A stretch of DNA of 64,000 nucleotides from Chrysaora quinquecirrha (GCA_014526335.1 JACTAT010000045.1:1969978-2033977); one strand, 5' to 3'. Positions 28,875 to 42,093 are shown, counted from the first letter of the stretch. Program-made: numbers and translations. Notes: a model not told the origin generated them from the letters alone.

Positions 28875-29800
28875 TCTTGCATTTTTAAAAATAAACTGTT
28901 ATTTTCACCAAGAATTGTCCAGCCAAGCAGTCAAATCCTTCTTCTGGTTTTGGTGACATATTTCATTGGATACATCAATAGATAGAGAAACGCTCTCTTC
29001 TGTATGAGTGTTTTTGTAGGGCAGGCTTGCGTTTTTTAGAAAACTGTTATTTTCAACAAGACATTGACACTGATGCAGTCGAATTAGGTTCTTTATCTTC
29101 TTCTAGTTTAGGTGCTGTAATTCAATGAAACCTATGTGAAAATAAGAAAAAAATTATAATTTTGCCAGTTGTGTGAGATACATCAGTAGATGGTGAAGAG
29201 CTTGCTCTACAAGTCTATCTAAGTGTTTTTTTGTTGAGCAAAGCTGCATTTCTTGGGAACAACAGTCATTTGTAACAAAACAGTTTTGATAACGCAGTTG
29301 AATCAGCTTCATTACCTTCTTCAAGTTTAGGTGCTTAAAATGAGTGAACGAAAGTCTGTATTAGAAAAGAACTTTGATTTGCCACTTCACGTGAGAGACA
29401 TCGGTAGATAAAGAAAGGCTTCATCTACAACCCTATCTAATTGTTTTGTGGAGATATCATGCATTTTTTAGGAAATTTTTATTTTCAAACTGCCATTATT
29501 ACTCATGCAGTTGAGTCAGGTCCTTTAACGTTTTCGACTTTAAGTGCTGTAAATAACTGAAGTGAATGTCTGTAGAAGAAAAAAACAAACATTTTTGTCA
29601 GCTCTCTAAGACACAAGAAAGAAGATTGCTCTAAAACCTTATCAAAGTATTTTTGCTAGGCAAGTTACATTTTTTGGACAATTGCTATTTTCAGCAAGAC
29701 ATTTCCAGTGAAGCAGCTGAATCCTTCTTCTAGATTAGCTGTCATAAATCAGTGAAACAAAAGTCTGTATATAGACAGGGTAAATACTCCTACCACCTAA
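28860..29800 (+). repeat. Array of about 210-bp exon-like units (copy 1)
   Basis: Five degenerate units start near 28879, 29029, 29247, 29459 and 29669. Each has GCATTTTTTAGGAAA, then TGTTATTTTCAACAAGACAT, then CAGTTGAATCAG, then TCTTCTAGTTTAGGTGCTGTAA, then CAGTGAAACAAAAGTCTGTA, and between units GAGATACATCAGTAGAT. AG and GT dinucleotides flank small open pieces (GCAGTTGAATCA...TCTTCTAGTTTAG then GTGCTG), as if a small exon and its introns had been amplified. A single further unit lies at 46005-46215. Confidence 0.6.
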
Positions 29801-30195
29801 CATCCCGCCTAACGTTTGTTTTTATCACAGATTCAAATGAAACTACAATTAATAAAATTCTATACTCATTAGAAATATAAGATAATATTTATTAAGGGAA
29901 AACACTATCATCAAAGAATAGCCCCATCTGAAATAAATATATATCTGTATCTGTAATACTTTCAAAATGCTGTTTTGCCTCAGGTTTGGCTTTCTTATTT
30001 CTTCCTGAAATGCGCCTAAAGAATATCAAGTTGAGTTTCCTTTCTGTTTTAATTCAGAAGTGTAAAATTGCGTAAATAATGTCAACACTGTTTGGAATGA
30101 ATTGAATATCTTCGCACAGCAAAACAGCTTTGTTGCACGGAAACAGCCTCCTATAAGGTTTCTTTTACTGAATTTAATATTATGATGGCATAAAG
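29801..30195. other. Spacer without recognisable gene (copy 1)
   Basis: AT-rich, no supported ORF, between the exon-like array and the transposon-associated ORF at 30196. Confidence 0.35.
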
Positions 30196-30546
30196 ATGGA
30201 GTCGGACGCATTTCCTAGACTTCATTCTAAACATGAAGAACATTCTCTGTTGTGCAGCGAGATTATAAAAAGAAACGAAAAGACTCGAACTTTCGGTAGT
30301 AATGGTTGGGAAGTGTTTAAAACTATGGTGAAACAATGGAAAGATGTTGACATAGACTGTGACGACTTCAAATATTTCCTCCGACAAGTACACAACCGAG
30401 TTGAAGGCCATGATCAAGCTTTTGGTAAAGTACAAAAGATTTGTAGAACCATATTAAGCACAAAATTAGCAGCATATCAGGAAAAATATGGCACGGTTTG
30501 TACAGAGCCGGAAGTACCGTCAGGGATACAGATACAGAAAAAGTAA
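30196..30546 (+). CDS. Transposon-associated ORF, N-terminal part (116 aa, copy 1)
   Basis: An intact 116-codon frame identical in copy 2 (41420-41770). It reads HSLLCSEIIKRNEKTRTFGS, GWEVFKTMVKQWKDVDID and HNRVEGHDQAFGKVQKICRT. I associate it with repetitive uncharacterised proteins of invertebrate genomes, together with the downstream pieces at 30870-31560. No catalytic motif is seen; the assignment rests on context and on its repetitive surroundings. Confidence 0.4.
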   Translation: MESDAFPRLHSKHEEHSLLCSEIIKRNEKTRTFGSNGWEVFKTMVKQWKDVDIDCDDFKYFLRQVHNRVEGHDQAFGKVQKICRTILSTKLAAYQEKYGTVCTEPEVPSGIQIQKK

Positions 30547-30869
30547 GATCACCAATGAAATGTCCTTCAATGAAAAGGGAAGCAGGGCGTGGCAATAGAT
30601 GAAAATGCATCATATTTTCTGAAATAACAAGCTCAGATAAAAATTCATATGGCAGTGGAGGTCTTGGTAGATGCAAATAACTTTCTTCTAATGGAGGCAG
30701 AAGATCTACCTTGAAAATATATCTCATCGATTTCATGCTGCAGCTGAAAGACTAGAACTTTTAAGTGGTGGAAAGGCACATGATATTTTTGCGATTGACA
30801 TTTATTACCATAAATATTGCTACATAAAATTTGCCTTAAATCCAGTGACTTTGCAAGAATCGCAGGATC

Positions 30870-31560
30870 ATGAACAACAACAAGCTGAAGCAGACACCAA
30901 GGCAGATTTATTTTCTGAAGTTTGAATCGAAATCATCAGGAAGCATACTTGCTTCACCATCTTCTGAGCGACATACAGCTTCTAGCAAGGAAAATGGGAT
31001 TGAAAGTATTGTAAATAACACCACATCCCTGAGGAGGTTGTTGCTGCAAGAATTTGGAGATGAGATTGGACTTTTTCCTTTGGGAAAAACCTTGCAGTGC
31101 ATTCCTCGACAGTAAATCCATGTGCATACACAGCTCTGATGCTAAAGGCTGCCGCCTAAGAGATGAAGATTGTGTCCGCTCATTTGTTAACTACATTCAA
31201 AAAAGTTAACAGGACAATCTGCAAGACTTCTTGCAAGTTCGCCTGAATCTTTATTGGAATTTTTGATGAAGGTCCTCTTCCTGATCTTTACAATGTGATC
31301 TATGCTTTAATGTACCCACAATTCTCAAAGAATGAGTATGGTTATGCTAAAACAGAATCAACCAATATTTCAACAAAAACTTGGTTATTGGCATTAGACT
31401 GTCAGTCTCTGATTATTTGTCAAAAAAAAACTCTAAGCAAGCAATGATTGGCCTTACAGTACATCATCTAATTGGAAGTAAAGAAGCAGCTCAGTACCTT
31501 CATGGTCTTGGTTGTGCCATATCGTACAATGCCATCCTGATATACAATGACTAATAGTCA
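30870..31560 (+). pseudogene. Transposon-associated ORF, C-terminal pieces (copy 1, frameshifted)
   Basis: Fragments in changing frames: FLKFESKSSGSILASPSSE, LRRLLLQEFGDEIGLFPLGK, then LPDLYNVIYALMYPQFSKNE and IGLTVHHLIGSKEAAQYLHG. The last phrase, with LGCAISY after it, recurs in a family of repetitive invertebrate proteins. In copy 2 the second and third pieces are joined in a longer frame (42321-42674), so at least one break here is private. From about 31561 to 31933 only antisense or broken frames are seen. Confidence 0.4.
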
Positions 31561-31933
31561 AGAAATTAGCCAGCTGTCGAGAAACGTTTCACAACTTTTA
31601 CTTCATTGCATTCTTCAATAGACAACAATAATGGCAACCAAGAGACAGTAACTAAGTGGTCATCGGAGTGTTTCACAATGACAGTTGCAGCTTGGCACAA
31701 GTGTGCTGTCACAATTTGGCCATTGACAAACCCGATACTTTTGTTTTGATTTTGAAGGAGCATGAGGGGTATCCCATTAAAAAGAGAGGTTATTTCGATG
31801 TCATTGTAGCATGTGACATGTGTAATTATCTGGAGGTCACCGAGACTGTTGTTGATGAATGTGGTAGCAGCACTGCTTATTGTAAGAAACAGGTAATTTG
31901 TACGAGTGTTGTATGCATCGATAACATTGTTGC

Positions 31934-32145
31934 AGTACGCAATGATGGAATGTAAACAGCAGATTTTGGGACATCATAAATTTAATGTCTAATTGCACCA
32001 AGATGGAAGCTCATATCACCACCATTATTCTACACGATTATTCTATACTTGAATATTACCTTGTAAAAATTTTATAAAATTCCTCCTTGAGAAAAATTAT
32101 TCAGAAATTATTTGCCTAAGGGGGTCCTTTTTTTGGGCCACCCTG
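31934..32145. mobile_element. Right part of the MITE (copy 2)
   Basis: Same as 20700-20911, ending TTTTTTTGGGCCACCCTG followed by TA. The left end is missing because the duplication breakpoint lies inside the element. Confidence 0.8.
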
Positions 32146-33845
32146 TATATTCGACTGTACTTCCCAACAGTCATCATCAGAGTAACGATTTACTTACTGC
32201 AACGGTTAAACATGGAATTTTTTTACGGTATTTCAAGTAGAGACTTTATTTAGAGGTTTTTATTACGTTTTACTTTCTTATTTCACAGATTTGTCAGATA
32301 GTTTTAGGCTTTCAGAATTTTATTTCTTGTAATTGTTTTCTGTTTATACCGTGATATTAGAAAGTGAAATGAATATTATTTTAAAAAAAAGTCTGAAACA
32401 TTACAAATTTTCTGCTCAACAGAAAATTCAGAACAAGTCAGTCATATTATGCATGTCTTTTGCGAGTAGCCATGCTCTTTGCACACAGATATACCACAGT
32501 CAATATAAAATGGGGGAAAGAACTTTGTTATCTTTCCAGTGAAGAATTGTGAGAACATCCAGAAATTCAATTGCTTCTGGTATCCTGTAATGCTTACTTA
32601 TGCAGTTACATGTAGGTTACTGTTTGCTTTTTTTTGGATATTAATACCATTTGTAACATAGACAGAGTGATAAATGAAAAGAAATTTGGACGAAAATCCC
32701 AAGACATGGACAATATCCATTCTTCAAGATGTTTAGAAATAGCAATGTAATTTTCATTTGATTCTGGTATTACAATTTCATCAGGATGTGTTCTTGCATT
32801 CAACTCCTCAGACTTTGGATAAAGAAGGAATGAGAATTGTTTATTCCAGTAATGTCTGCCAACATCCCTTTACCAGGGTATTGGCATTGTGACTAAATTA
32901 ATTTATATCATTAATCTGTAAAAAAGCCAAGTTAAATTTCTTTAACAAATACATTAAAAATAACAATAAAAAAGTTTATAGATAAATCTACCCTTTAAAT
33001 TTTAAAAAGTCCATTCCGAAATTCCACACTGCCTTAAATAGAACACATAACTATGTACAAATAAAAGAACCCTGTAATCTATTTACATTATGAACAAATT
33101 CCACTCCAGCAATCTAATTAACTTAATTAAAAACTTATAAAATAAACGTATAAGAAATATGGAAAAAGAAAAGATCTCAAAAACAAGGATGTCTCCAAGA
33201 GAAGACAGTTTGAAAATATATCTAATTCGGCATACAACTTAATTATGAATAGTATAACCAGAAGCTTAAACATTATGATTAGAAGACAAATGAGAGATGA
33301 CAATTGTTTGTTTATTAACTGTTTATTTGACTGTACTTTCTAACAGTCATCATCGCAGTAACAATTTACTTACTGCAACGGTTAAATTTTTTTTAGGGTA
33401 TTTCAAGTAGAGATTTTATTCAGAGGTTTTTTATTACGTTTTTACTTTCTTATTTCACAGATTTGTCAGATAGTTTTAGGTTTTCAGAATTTTATTTGTT
33501 GTAATTGTTTTCTGTTTATACCGTGATATTAAAGAATGAAATGAATATTACTAAAAAAAGTCTGAAACACTAAAAATTTTCTACTCAACAAAGAATTCAG
33601 AACAAGTCAGTCATATTATGCCTGTCTTTTGCTCTTTGCACACATATCTGCCACAGTCAATATCAAATGGGGAAAGATTGATTAATGAAAAGCAATTTGG
33701 ACGAAAATCCCAAGACATGGACAATATCAATATCCATTCTTCAAGATGTTTAGAAATAGCAATGCCAAAAAACGTCTAAATCGTGGAGTGTGAGGAAGCA
33801 TCGTTTTAGGGTTAGTAGCTATTCTTAGGGTGGTTAGTGAAACAG

Positions 33846-36800
33846 TAACTATAAAATAGTTTCAGGGCGCTTCTTGTACATCGATACGCCTCTAGCTTTG
33901 CAGTCAGTAAATCATTTGGTATACAGTCATAAGCTTTTGACAAATCTAATAGGATTGTTCCGACTATACCTGATACATCGAGACACTTCTTCCAAGTCTC
34001 AACTACTCAGAATAAGGCATGCTGTGTGCTATATCCTTTTCGAAAGTCTGATAGTAGTGATGATAATATTTCATAAAGAAGTGCTCATCTATTCATTCAT
34101 TACATTTTCAAAAATTTTGGACATATTTGAAAGGATACTGATGGGTCTATAGATGCTATTTGGCATTTATCGTCCTTTTTATGGATCGCACAGACCTCTG
34201 CCTCTTTTAGCTTTTCTGGGAAGAAACATTGATTTACGGTAGCATTTATGCAATTGACTAAACCAGGGCAAATCACCTCTTTAGCCACCTTTTAAATTTT
34301 TGTTGTTATATTGCCACTACTTGATTTTCTAGGATCCAAAGCTTTTATTTTTTTCACAACATTCAGTAAATTAACCTTGTTAAATTCAAGTTTATGGTCC
34401 ATTTTGGCCTTACTTTTTATAGCTATGATGCTTTGGTGGTGTTTATATTTTGCGGTAGCTATTTCTATGAAGGTCAGGTCAGGCTCCGCCTGCTACCAGT
34501 ACCATGTAAACCGGTACTACCTGTCCAATGGTCGGTTGGCTCGGCGACTAAACTGGCTCCCCCACTGGCTCGTCTAGTGAGGAGGGTGGCTAGACACCCA
34601 GCAGGAATAAAAATAAGACCTGTCAAAGGGCAGATGAGATCCTCCGTGATCCAACGGCTATCTAGCTAGAGATGGTGTCTCAATAAAAACATCTAAGAGA
34701 AGTCAACGGGAAGCCACTCTAGTCAATCTGCCTGGTAAAACTATGGACACAAACTGTTTTAGGAATTAAGACAACAGAGTAAATGTGATCCTCTCAAATA
34801 GAGGGATGCTTCGCCCGTAAGGCAGTCCATTGGCAGCAGAGGCGCCAGATCGTCATCATGTTACTGTCTGCAACACATCCAAACAGCGTCTGAGAATAGG
34901 ATCATGGAATGTAAGAACATTATATCATTTGGGGAAGCTCGATAATGTGAAGCAGGAAATAACTAAGCTAAAGGTAGACATTCTGGGAGTATGCGAAACA
35001 AGGCGGCAGGCAGTTGTGAGTTCCACATCAACGATTTTAAAGTGCTATTTTCAGGTTGACCGGCACAGGAACGAGGAGTCACCGTGATACTGAACAAACA
35101 AAGTGCCAAAAGCTTGTTAGAATGGTGGCCTTTGTCAGATAGAGTCATGCTAGTGACACTGAAAGGAAAGCAAGTAGACATTGTCATCATTCAAGTGCAT
35201 GCACCAACAACCGCTAGCGATGAAGAAATGTAAGTCTACGGATGTTTCAATCATAATGGGAGACTTAAACGCAAAGGTAGGAAACGAAACAGATGGAGAA
35301 ACAGGTGGGAAATTTTGTCTAGGTACACAAAATGAAAGGGGAGAACGATGGTTACAATGGTGTAAAGCAAACGAATATGTTATCACAAACACATGGTTTG
35401 AACAACATCCACAAAGATTATGGACATGGCGAAGCCCAGGAGGAGACGTCAAGAACCAAATTGACTACATTGTCATTAAGAACTGGTATCGGAATTCAAT
35501 TCTAGATATCCAGGACTGGACTGTGGTAGTGATCACAATCCTGTTATATGCAAGCTAAGGGTTAAACTGAAAAAGATAAGGAAATACATGTCAACACCGG
35601 AACTGGACTACAATACTTTACTAAATAAACAAACCATTCGAGAGAAATATGCCATGGCTGTCAAAAAACGTTTCGAAATGCTTTAAAATGAAGGTAAAAC
35701 ACAGTGGGAAACGTTTAAGGATGCGACAGTATCAACAGCAAGGGAAAGAGTAAGTGGATGACAAATAAGATTTTGAACAGAATGCGCTCCAGGCAACAGA
35801 TTTCCAACCACACAAGTAAGAAATACAAGAAATTAGACAAAGAAATAAAGAAGGAATGCAGAGAAGCCAAAGAACATGGGCTTAATTAGCAGTGTGAAGA
35901 AATCGAAAGAATAAGAAGCAACGATCCAAGTGCAGTGCATAGAATCAAAGAAATAACTGGTTTCAAAGGTTGTTCCTCCACAGGATGTATAAGATCAAAA
36001 GACAGTGAAGTCATAATGGAAAAGGATAAGATATTGGAACGGTGGACAGAATACATTAGTGATCTCTTCGCAGATGACAGAGGCAACAAACCAGAGATTA
36101 GAAAAACAATAGAAGGACCAGAGATCTTAAAATCAGAAGTAAGGGCATCATTGCAAAAGATGAAAAGGAAAAAGGCTGCAGGACCCGACAAAGTAGTCAT
36201 AGAGATCATTGTTGCATTAAAAGACTTTGGTATAGAAAGCTCGCAGAAGTACTTAATGTTGTATATGACAATGGAGAAATCCCAGAGGACCTCAACAAAT
36301 TGATCTTCATATCACTCCCAAGGAAACCTGGTGCAATCGAATGTGAACCAGAGATAGGGAAAGAACAGTTTGGTTTAGTTCAAGATGCTGGTACGAGGAA
36401 TGCGATCTTTGTATTAAGAAAGCTATCAGAAAGAGCTATTGAGATGTATAAGACTACACAAATGTGTACGATAAAGTGCAACACAAGAACCTCTTCAACC
36501 TGCTAGAAGGCTTAGATTTAGATGGAAAAGATTTTAGGCTCCTGCGGAATCTATACTGGGAGCAAACTGCATGTACGCGCGTAGGGGAAGACATAAGCCA
36601 ATACACCAACATCAAAAGAGGTGTTCGACAGGGATGCGTACTGAGCCCAGATCTTTTCAACTTTTACAGTGAAAATATTCTTCCAGAAATAACACCATTG
36701 CAAGGGTTTATCATTAGAGGTCAAAACGTTAACAAATTAAGATATGCAGACGACACAGCCCTGATTGCAGTGTCAGAAGGAAAGCTTCAAGAGATATAAG

Positions 36801-38110
36801 ACAAAATAGTAGAATTAAGTGCAAATAGTAATCTATAAACTGCAAGAAAACAAAATGCATGGTAATCAGCAAACACAAAACAGCAAAGAAATGCAAGATA
36901 TCGATCGGTGACACCATAATAAAGCAGGTACAAAAATTCAGCTATCTTGGTAGCGTGATAACAGCAGATGACAAATGTGATGTAGAACTTAGAGAGCGGA
37001 TTGGAATGGCGAATAATGCATTTGCAAAACTTGGAAGCATAATAAAGAACAACAAAATTTCCATGACAACTAAGATCAGAATGTTAAGTTTTTGTGTGTT
37101 TTCCATCCTCTCCTATGGCAGCGATTGCTGGACAATGTCAAAAGATATGGAGAAGCCATGGAAGCAGCAGAGATGCAGTTCCTTCAAAAAATGATGAGAA
37201 TATCTTAGACAAAGAGAATAACAAACGATGAAGTGCTGGAGAGAGCAGGAACAAAGCGTAAGCTTTTAAGAGCTATTCAAATGGACATGTAATGCGCAAA
37301 GAAGAGTTAGAAAATCTTAGTGTGACTTGCAAGATCAATGGAGAGAGGAGCAGAGGAGGGCAAAGATTAACATACATCGCCAGCATTAGTAGATGGATGA
37401 AGATAACGGAAGTAGAACTATTAAAGACCACAAGAGACAGGAAGAGTTGGAAATCCATGATTTCCAACGTCCTTACAGGACAGGGCACTTAGACGACGAC
37501 GACGATTTCTACCTTGTCGTCAAGACTCATTTTTTCACCACTGTCCTTAAATGATGGGTCTAATCCTATGGATTCTGTAATTTAACAAAATGGGAGTTTA
37601 AGCATTCAGCAATCATCTTATCAACTGACATAATTGTGCCTTCTTCTATAAGCACAATTTTCTCCCCCATGGGGTTTTAATTTGAAAAAATTAGTTTTAC
37701 TGTGTTCCAAAATTTTTTTCATTGTCATTATCATTTGTGTCAACTGAATGATAGAAGTCACGCTTCACCCTTCTGTTCATTCTAACAATAAGATTTCTTT
37801 GTTTTTGATATTTCTGAAAGTCGTCTTCTTTACCCGATTTGTTAGCCTTTTTTGAGTCTTGATCTTGTCATTATTGCCTTTCTTAGATCAGCTTTTACAC
37901 GAGGCTTATTATTATCCCTAACTAACCTTTGTTTTAAGGGAGCGGGTTTCTGTAATACATTCTCTGTGACCGAATTTAATACTTCACAATCCGTAGGAGC
38001 CACATCTCCTAGTTTGGCATGTAAATCATTTTGGAATTCATCCACGCGGAAGTTTTATATCCCTGATATTGGATATTTTTCTTGATATTTTACACATCAA
38101 GAACCAATCA
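33846..38110 (-). mobile_element. Antisense Jockey/CR1-like LINE, split by nested insertion (copy 2)
   Basis: Equivalent of 22560-26890: linker part at 38110-37512, RT part at 34460-33846, interrupted by the LINE at 34468-37504. Confidence 0.65.
34468..37504 (+). mobile_element. Sense-strand LINE (Nimb/RTE-like), nested insertion (copy 2)
   Basis: Equivalent of 23237-26274, flanked by ATTTCTA at 34461-34467 and 37505-37511. Here 36464-36799 stays open through GVRQGCVLSPDLFNF and YADDTALIA, and 36859-37194 through FSYLGSVITADD; copy 1 carries extra or missing bases in both places. Other breaks (endonuclease middle, stop near 35690) are shared by both copies. Confidence 0.75.
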
Positions 38111-38695
38111 GTAGCTCACCATGCTGAATATACCTTTCAAACCAAAGAAGCCATTGACAACACTGTTTTTGATACTGGCGCTTCACAGAGTGAAATGCTT
38201 ATACCTACGATATTTTGGAATGATAGCTCGAAGACAATGACAGAGAAAAGCAAGTGGACTTTCTCACATTTCGGAAGCGAAGGAGAGTACAAGGACCAGG
38301 TGTCAAGCATTAGACGGTACAAGGTTGTAAGCCATTGGTTCAATTTATGGGACATTCAAATAACAAAGATTGAAGGAAAAAGCTCAACAATGACAGATCA
38401 AGAGCTGATAAACTTTATACTGGAAACAACAGAATTTCCATTCACCTTCTATCAAGACAGAAATAACATATACGGAAAAACAAGCCTGGAAACACCTCAA
38501 ACAGGGGCACTACCAATGCAACACAAGCCGATAAGAAAGAAGCTACTAATAAAACAGAGATTGCATTTCGGTTGGAAAATAGCAAAGGAAAATAGCATAG
38601 AAAACACAATCCAGTCTGCCTCATTTGGAAGTGCAAAAGCCATCTTCTATTTTCTAACTTCTTTTCTAATGCAAATATTTATTTTTCACAGTTAA
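38069..38695 (+). CDS. Unknown ORF (208 aa, copy 2)
   Basis: Longer version of 26965-27465. The start at 38069 is available because a T run has one base fewer than in copy 1. Which length is real cannot be told from the sequence. Confidence 0.35.
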   Translation: MDIFLDILHIKNQSVAHHAEYTFQTKEAIDNTVFDTGASQSEMLIPTIFWNDSSKTMTEKSKWTFSHFGSEGEYKDQVSSIRRYKVVSHWFNLWDIQITKIEGKSSTMTDQELINFILETTEFPFTFYQDRNNIYGKTSLETPQTGALPMQHKPIRKKLLIKQRLHFGWKIAKENSIENTIQSASFGSAKAIFYFLTSFLMQIFIFHS

Positions 38696-38754
38696 AATCG
38701 AATGGGTATTTTTATAAAACCCTCCTGATTGTTCCACACTCTTAATTCATATGT

Positions 38755-39417
38755 TCAGTAATAATACAATAATTTAACTAATCTTCCATTACAATCAGAA
38801 AAAGGATGTATCCAAAAAAATTCTTTAACAAAATCCACAGGTGAAATTCTACTTTGGTTTTTTAGCAGCTTATTCAACAACTCTTCCATTTTTTCAGATT
38901 GACAATACCAAACAATCTTACCAGCGACTTGTGCATATCTTGACAATTCTGCAAATTCAGACGCTTAACTTCTCTTCATTGTATAACCATGCGCTTCTTT
39001 TATCATATTTATATCAATAATACTAGTGAATAGTTTGCAGGTTTTGAGAAATAAATATGCTGGTTTTAAATTGCAATATTCATCTTCAGTACTACATACA
39101 CTTTCTAACATTCTAATTTCAGCTTCAGATACAGGCATGTTACTCTTCATTCATTATTTTTTAACTAAAATCAGTTCTTAAAGATACACTGCATTTAGGT
39201 AAAACAGAAAAGATAGTTCTTTCAATTGCTGCAAATATCGTGCACAATCGAACTCATAATTATTCCACTTGTTACGACCACTGCATTCGGGTCTTTCATC
39301 TTCTTCGTCTTGTGAATCATAGTCGATGGTTGGTCTATTCTTCAAATTCCTGATAGTTATCATACTTTGTGAGTAGACACTATCTACATTTTCAGGCACG
39401 ATTTCATAGTCCCACAA
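38755..39417 (-). pseudogene. Fic-domain protein remnant with HPFSDCNGR motif (copy 2)
   Basis: Same frame, same stops and same Gly-to-Cys change as 27525-28187. Confidence 0.6.
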
Positions 39418-39793
39418 CCGAGAGCTATTCGTAATAAATTCAGGTTATAATTGTAATAAAACTATAGGTAAAATTGCAGAAAGCTATGTGAAGACACTAT
39501 GTGAAGACACTATCAGGTCAGGGGATGGGTTAATTTGTGCAGCGTGAATTAAGAAAGCCAAATTTTTAGCTAAGCAACAGCTTGCAACAGCAGAGTAGAA
39601 ATTTATTATAAGTAAACAGGTGGTTTAGTTTAGTTGTGTATTAGATAAGTCTCATTGAAAAATATAAAAGCTAAACGGAAGGTAAATTTACAATATATTT
39701 TTGTCTGTTAAGTAACTGATGCCACATGCTTATTTACTCGCTTCTCCTGTGACCTTATGCACTAAGAGTAACAAGGCAGGCATACTTTACATT

Positions 39794-40075
39794 TCAGCTA
39801 TTTACATGGATGGATCTTTTCAAGACCACAGAAAAATATCCTAGATGAATCACAATTACTAAAATAAATAATAAAAAAATTGAATTATTATAATGCTGGG
39901 GGATGAAGAGCAGCCAATTAGCAACATCAACTCCACAAGTGACCTCATTTATGTGAATATTCAAATAGGAAGCAAACCAAGAATCCTCTAGACCTGTGAC
40001 ATCATATTTACTTAGCTTTGCAAGGAGGATGTCACGATCCACGTATCAAAAGCTTTTTAAGGTTGATGAAAACAT
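39794..40075 (-). pseudogene. LINE reverse transcriptase fragment (copy 2)
   Basis: Equivalent of 28593-28874, with a one- to two-base loss near 40043 that shifts the upstream part of the frame. Confidence 0.55.
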
Positions 40076-40079
40076 TTCC

Positions 40080-41025
40080 AGTGTATTTCTTGGGCAATCT
40101 TGCATTTTTAAAAATAAACTGTTATTTTCACCAAGAATTGTCCTGCCAAGCAGTCAAATCCTTCTTCTGGTTTTGGTGACATATTTCATTGGATACATCA
40201 ATAGATAGAGAAACGCTCTCTCCTGTATGAGTGTTTTTGTAGGGCAGGCTTGCGTTTTTTAGAAAACTGTTATTTTCAACAAGACATTGACACTGATGCA
40301 GTCGAATTAGGTTCTTTATCTTCTTCTAGTTTAGGTGCTGTAATTCAATGAAACCTATGTGAAAATAAGAAAACAATTATAATTTTGCCAGTTGTGTGAG
40401 ATACATCAGTAGATAGTGAAGAGCTTGCTCTACAAGTCTATCTAAGTGTTTTTTTGTTGAGCAGAGCTGCATTTCTTGGGAACAACAGTCATTTGTAACA
40501 AAACAGTTTTGATAACGCAGTTGAATCAGCTTCATTACCTTCTTCAAGTTTAGGTGCTTAAAATGAGTGAACCAAAGTCTGTATTAGAAAAGAACTTTGA
40601 TTTGCCACTTCACGTGAGAGACATCGGTAGATAAAGAAAGGCTTCATCTACAACCCTATCTAATTGTTTTGTGAAGATATCATGCATTTTTTAGGAAATT
40701 TTTATTTTCAAACTGGCATTATTACTCATGCAGTTGAGTCAGGTCCTTTAACATTTTCGACTTTAAGTGCTGTAAATAACTGAAGTGAATGTCTGTAGAA
40801 GAAAAAAACAAACATTTTTGTCAGCTCTCTAAGACACAAGAAAGAAGATTGCTCTAAAACCTCATCAAAGTATTTTTGCTGGGCAAGTTACATTTTTTGG
40901 ACAATTGCTATTTTCAGCAAGACATTTCCAGTGAAGCAGCTGAATCCTTCTTCTAGATTAGCTGTCATAAATCAGTGAAACAAAAGTCTGTATATAGACA
41001 GGGTAAATACTCCTACCACCTAACA
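40080..41025 (+). repeat. Array of about 210-bp exon-like units (copy 2)
   Basis: Same five-unit array as 28860-29800. This block holds more substitutions between the copies (for example near 40143, 40222, 40415, 40463) than the rest of the duplication. Confidence 0.6.
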
Positions 41026-41419
41026 TCCCGCCTAACGTTTGTTTTTATCACAGATTCAAATGAAACTACAATTAATAAAATTCTATACTCATTAGAAATA
41101 TAAGATAATATTTATTAAGGGAAAACACTATCATCAAAGAATAGCCCCATCTGAAATAAATATATATCTGTATCTGTAATACTTTCAAAAATGCTGTTTT
41201 GCCTCAGGTTTGGCTTTCTTATTTCTTCCTGAAATGCGCCTAAAGAATATCAAGTTGAGTTTCCTTTCTGTTTTAATTCAGAAGTGTAAAATTGCGTAAA
41301 TAATGTCAACACTGTTTGGAATGAATTGAATATCTTCGCACAGCAAAACAGCTTTGTTGCACGGAAACAGCCTCCTATAAGGTTTCTTTTACTGAATTTA
41401 ATATTATGATGGCATAAAG

Positions 41420-41770
41420 ATGGAGTCGGACGCATTTCCTAGACTTCATTCTAAACATGAAGAACATTCTCTGTTGTGCAGCGAGATTATAAAAAGAAAC
41501 GAAAAGACTCGAACTTTCGGTAGTAATGGTTGGGAAGTGTTTAAAACTATGGTGAAACAATGGAAAGATGTTGACATAGACTGTGACGACTTCAAATATT
41601 TCCTCCGACAAGTACACAACCGAGTTGAAGGCCATGATCAAGCTTTTGGTAAAGTACAAAAGATTTGTAGAACCATATTAAGCACAAAATTAGCAGCATA
41701 TCAGGAAAAATATGGCACGGTTTGTACAGAGCCGGAAGTACCGTCAGGGATACAGATACAGAAAAAGTAA
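41420..41770 (+). CDS. Transposon-associated ORF, N-terminal part (116 aa, copy 2)
   Basis: Identical in translation to 30196-30546. Confidence 0.4.
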   Translation: MESDAFPRLHSKHEEHSLLCSEIIKRNEKTRTFGSNGWEVFKTMVKQWKDVDIDCDDFKYFLRQVHNRVEGHDQAFGKVQKICRTILSTKLAAYQEKYGTVCTEPEVPSGIQIQKK

Positions 41771-42093
41771 GATCACCAATGAAATGTCCTTCAATGAAAA
41801 GGGAAGCAGGGCGTGGCAATAGATGAAAATGCATCATATTTTCTGAAATAACAAGCTCAGATAAAAATTCATATGGCAGTGGAGGTCTTGGTAGATGCAA
41901 ATAACTTTCTTCTAATGGAGGCAGAAGATCTACCTTGAAAATATATCTCATCGATTTCATGCTGCAGCTGAAAGACTAGAACTTTTAAGTGGTGGAAAGG
42001 CACATGATATTTTTGCGATTGACATTTATTACCATAAATATTGCTACATAAAATTTGCCTTAAATCCAGTGACTTTGCAAGAATCGCAGGATC

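Larger units (their letters stand above)
20700..31933 (+). repeat. 11.2-kb tandem segmental duplication, copy 1
   Basis: This 11,234-bp block is repeated immediately at 31934-43160 in the same orientation. Breakpoints fall in TTGC: it precedes copy 1 (20696-20699), sits at the junction (31930-31933) and ends copy 2 (43157-43160). The copies are almost identical; most differences are one- or two-base changes in homopolymers. Copy 1 starts inside the MITE, so copy 2 holds only the MITE's right part. Confidence 0.9.

Noticed and set aside
28860..29800. CRISPR-like array
   Set aside because: Units are long (about 210 bp), degenerate and continuous, without short identical repeats and unique spacers, in a eukaryotic context.
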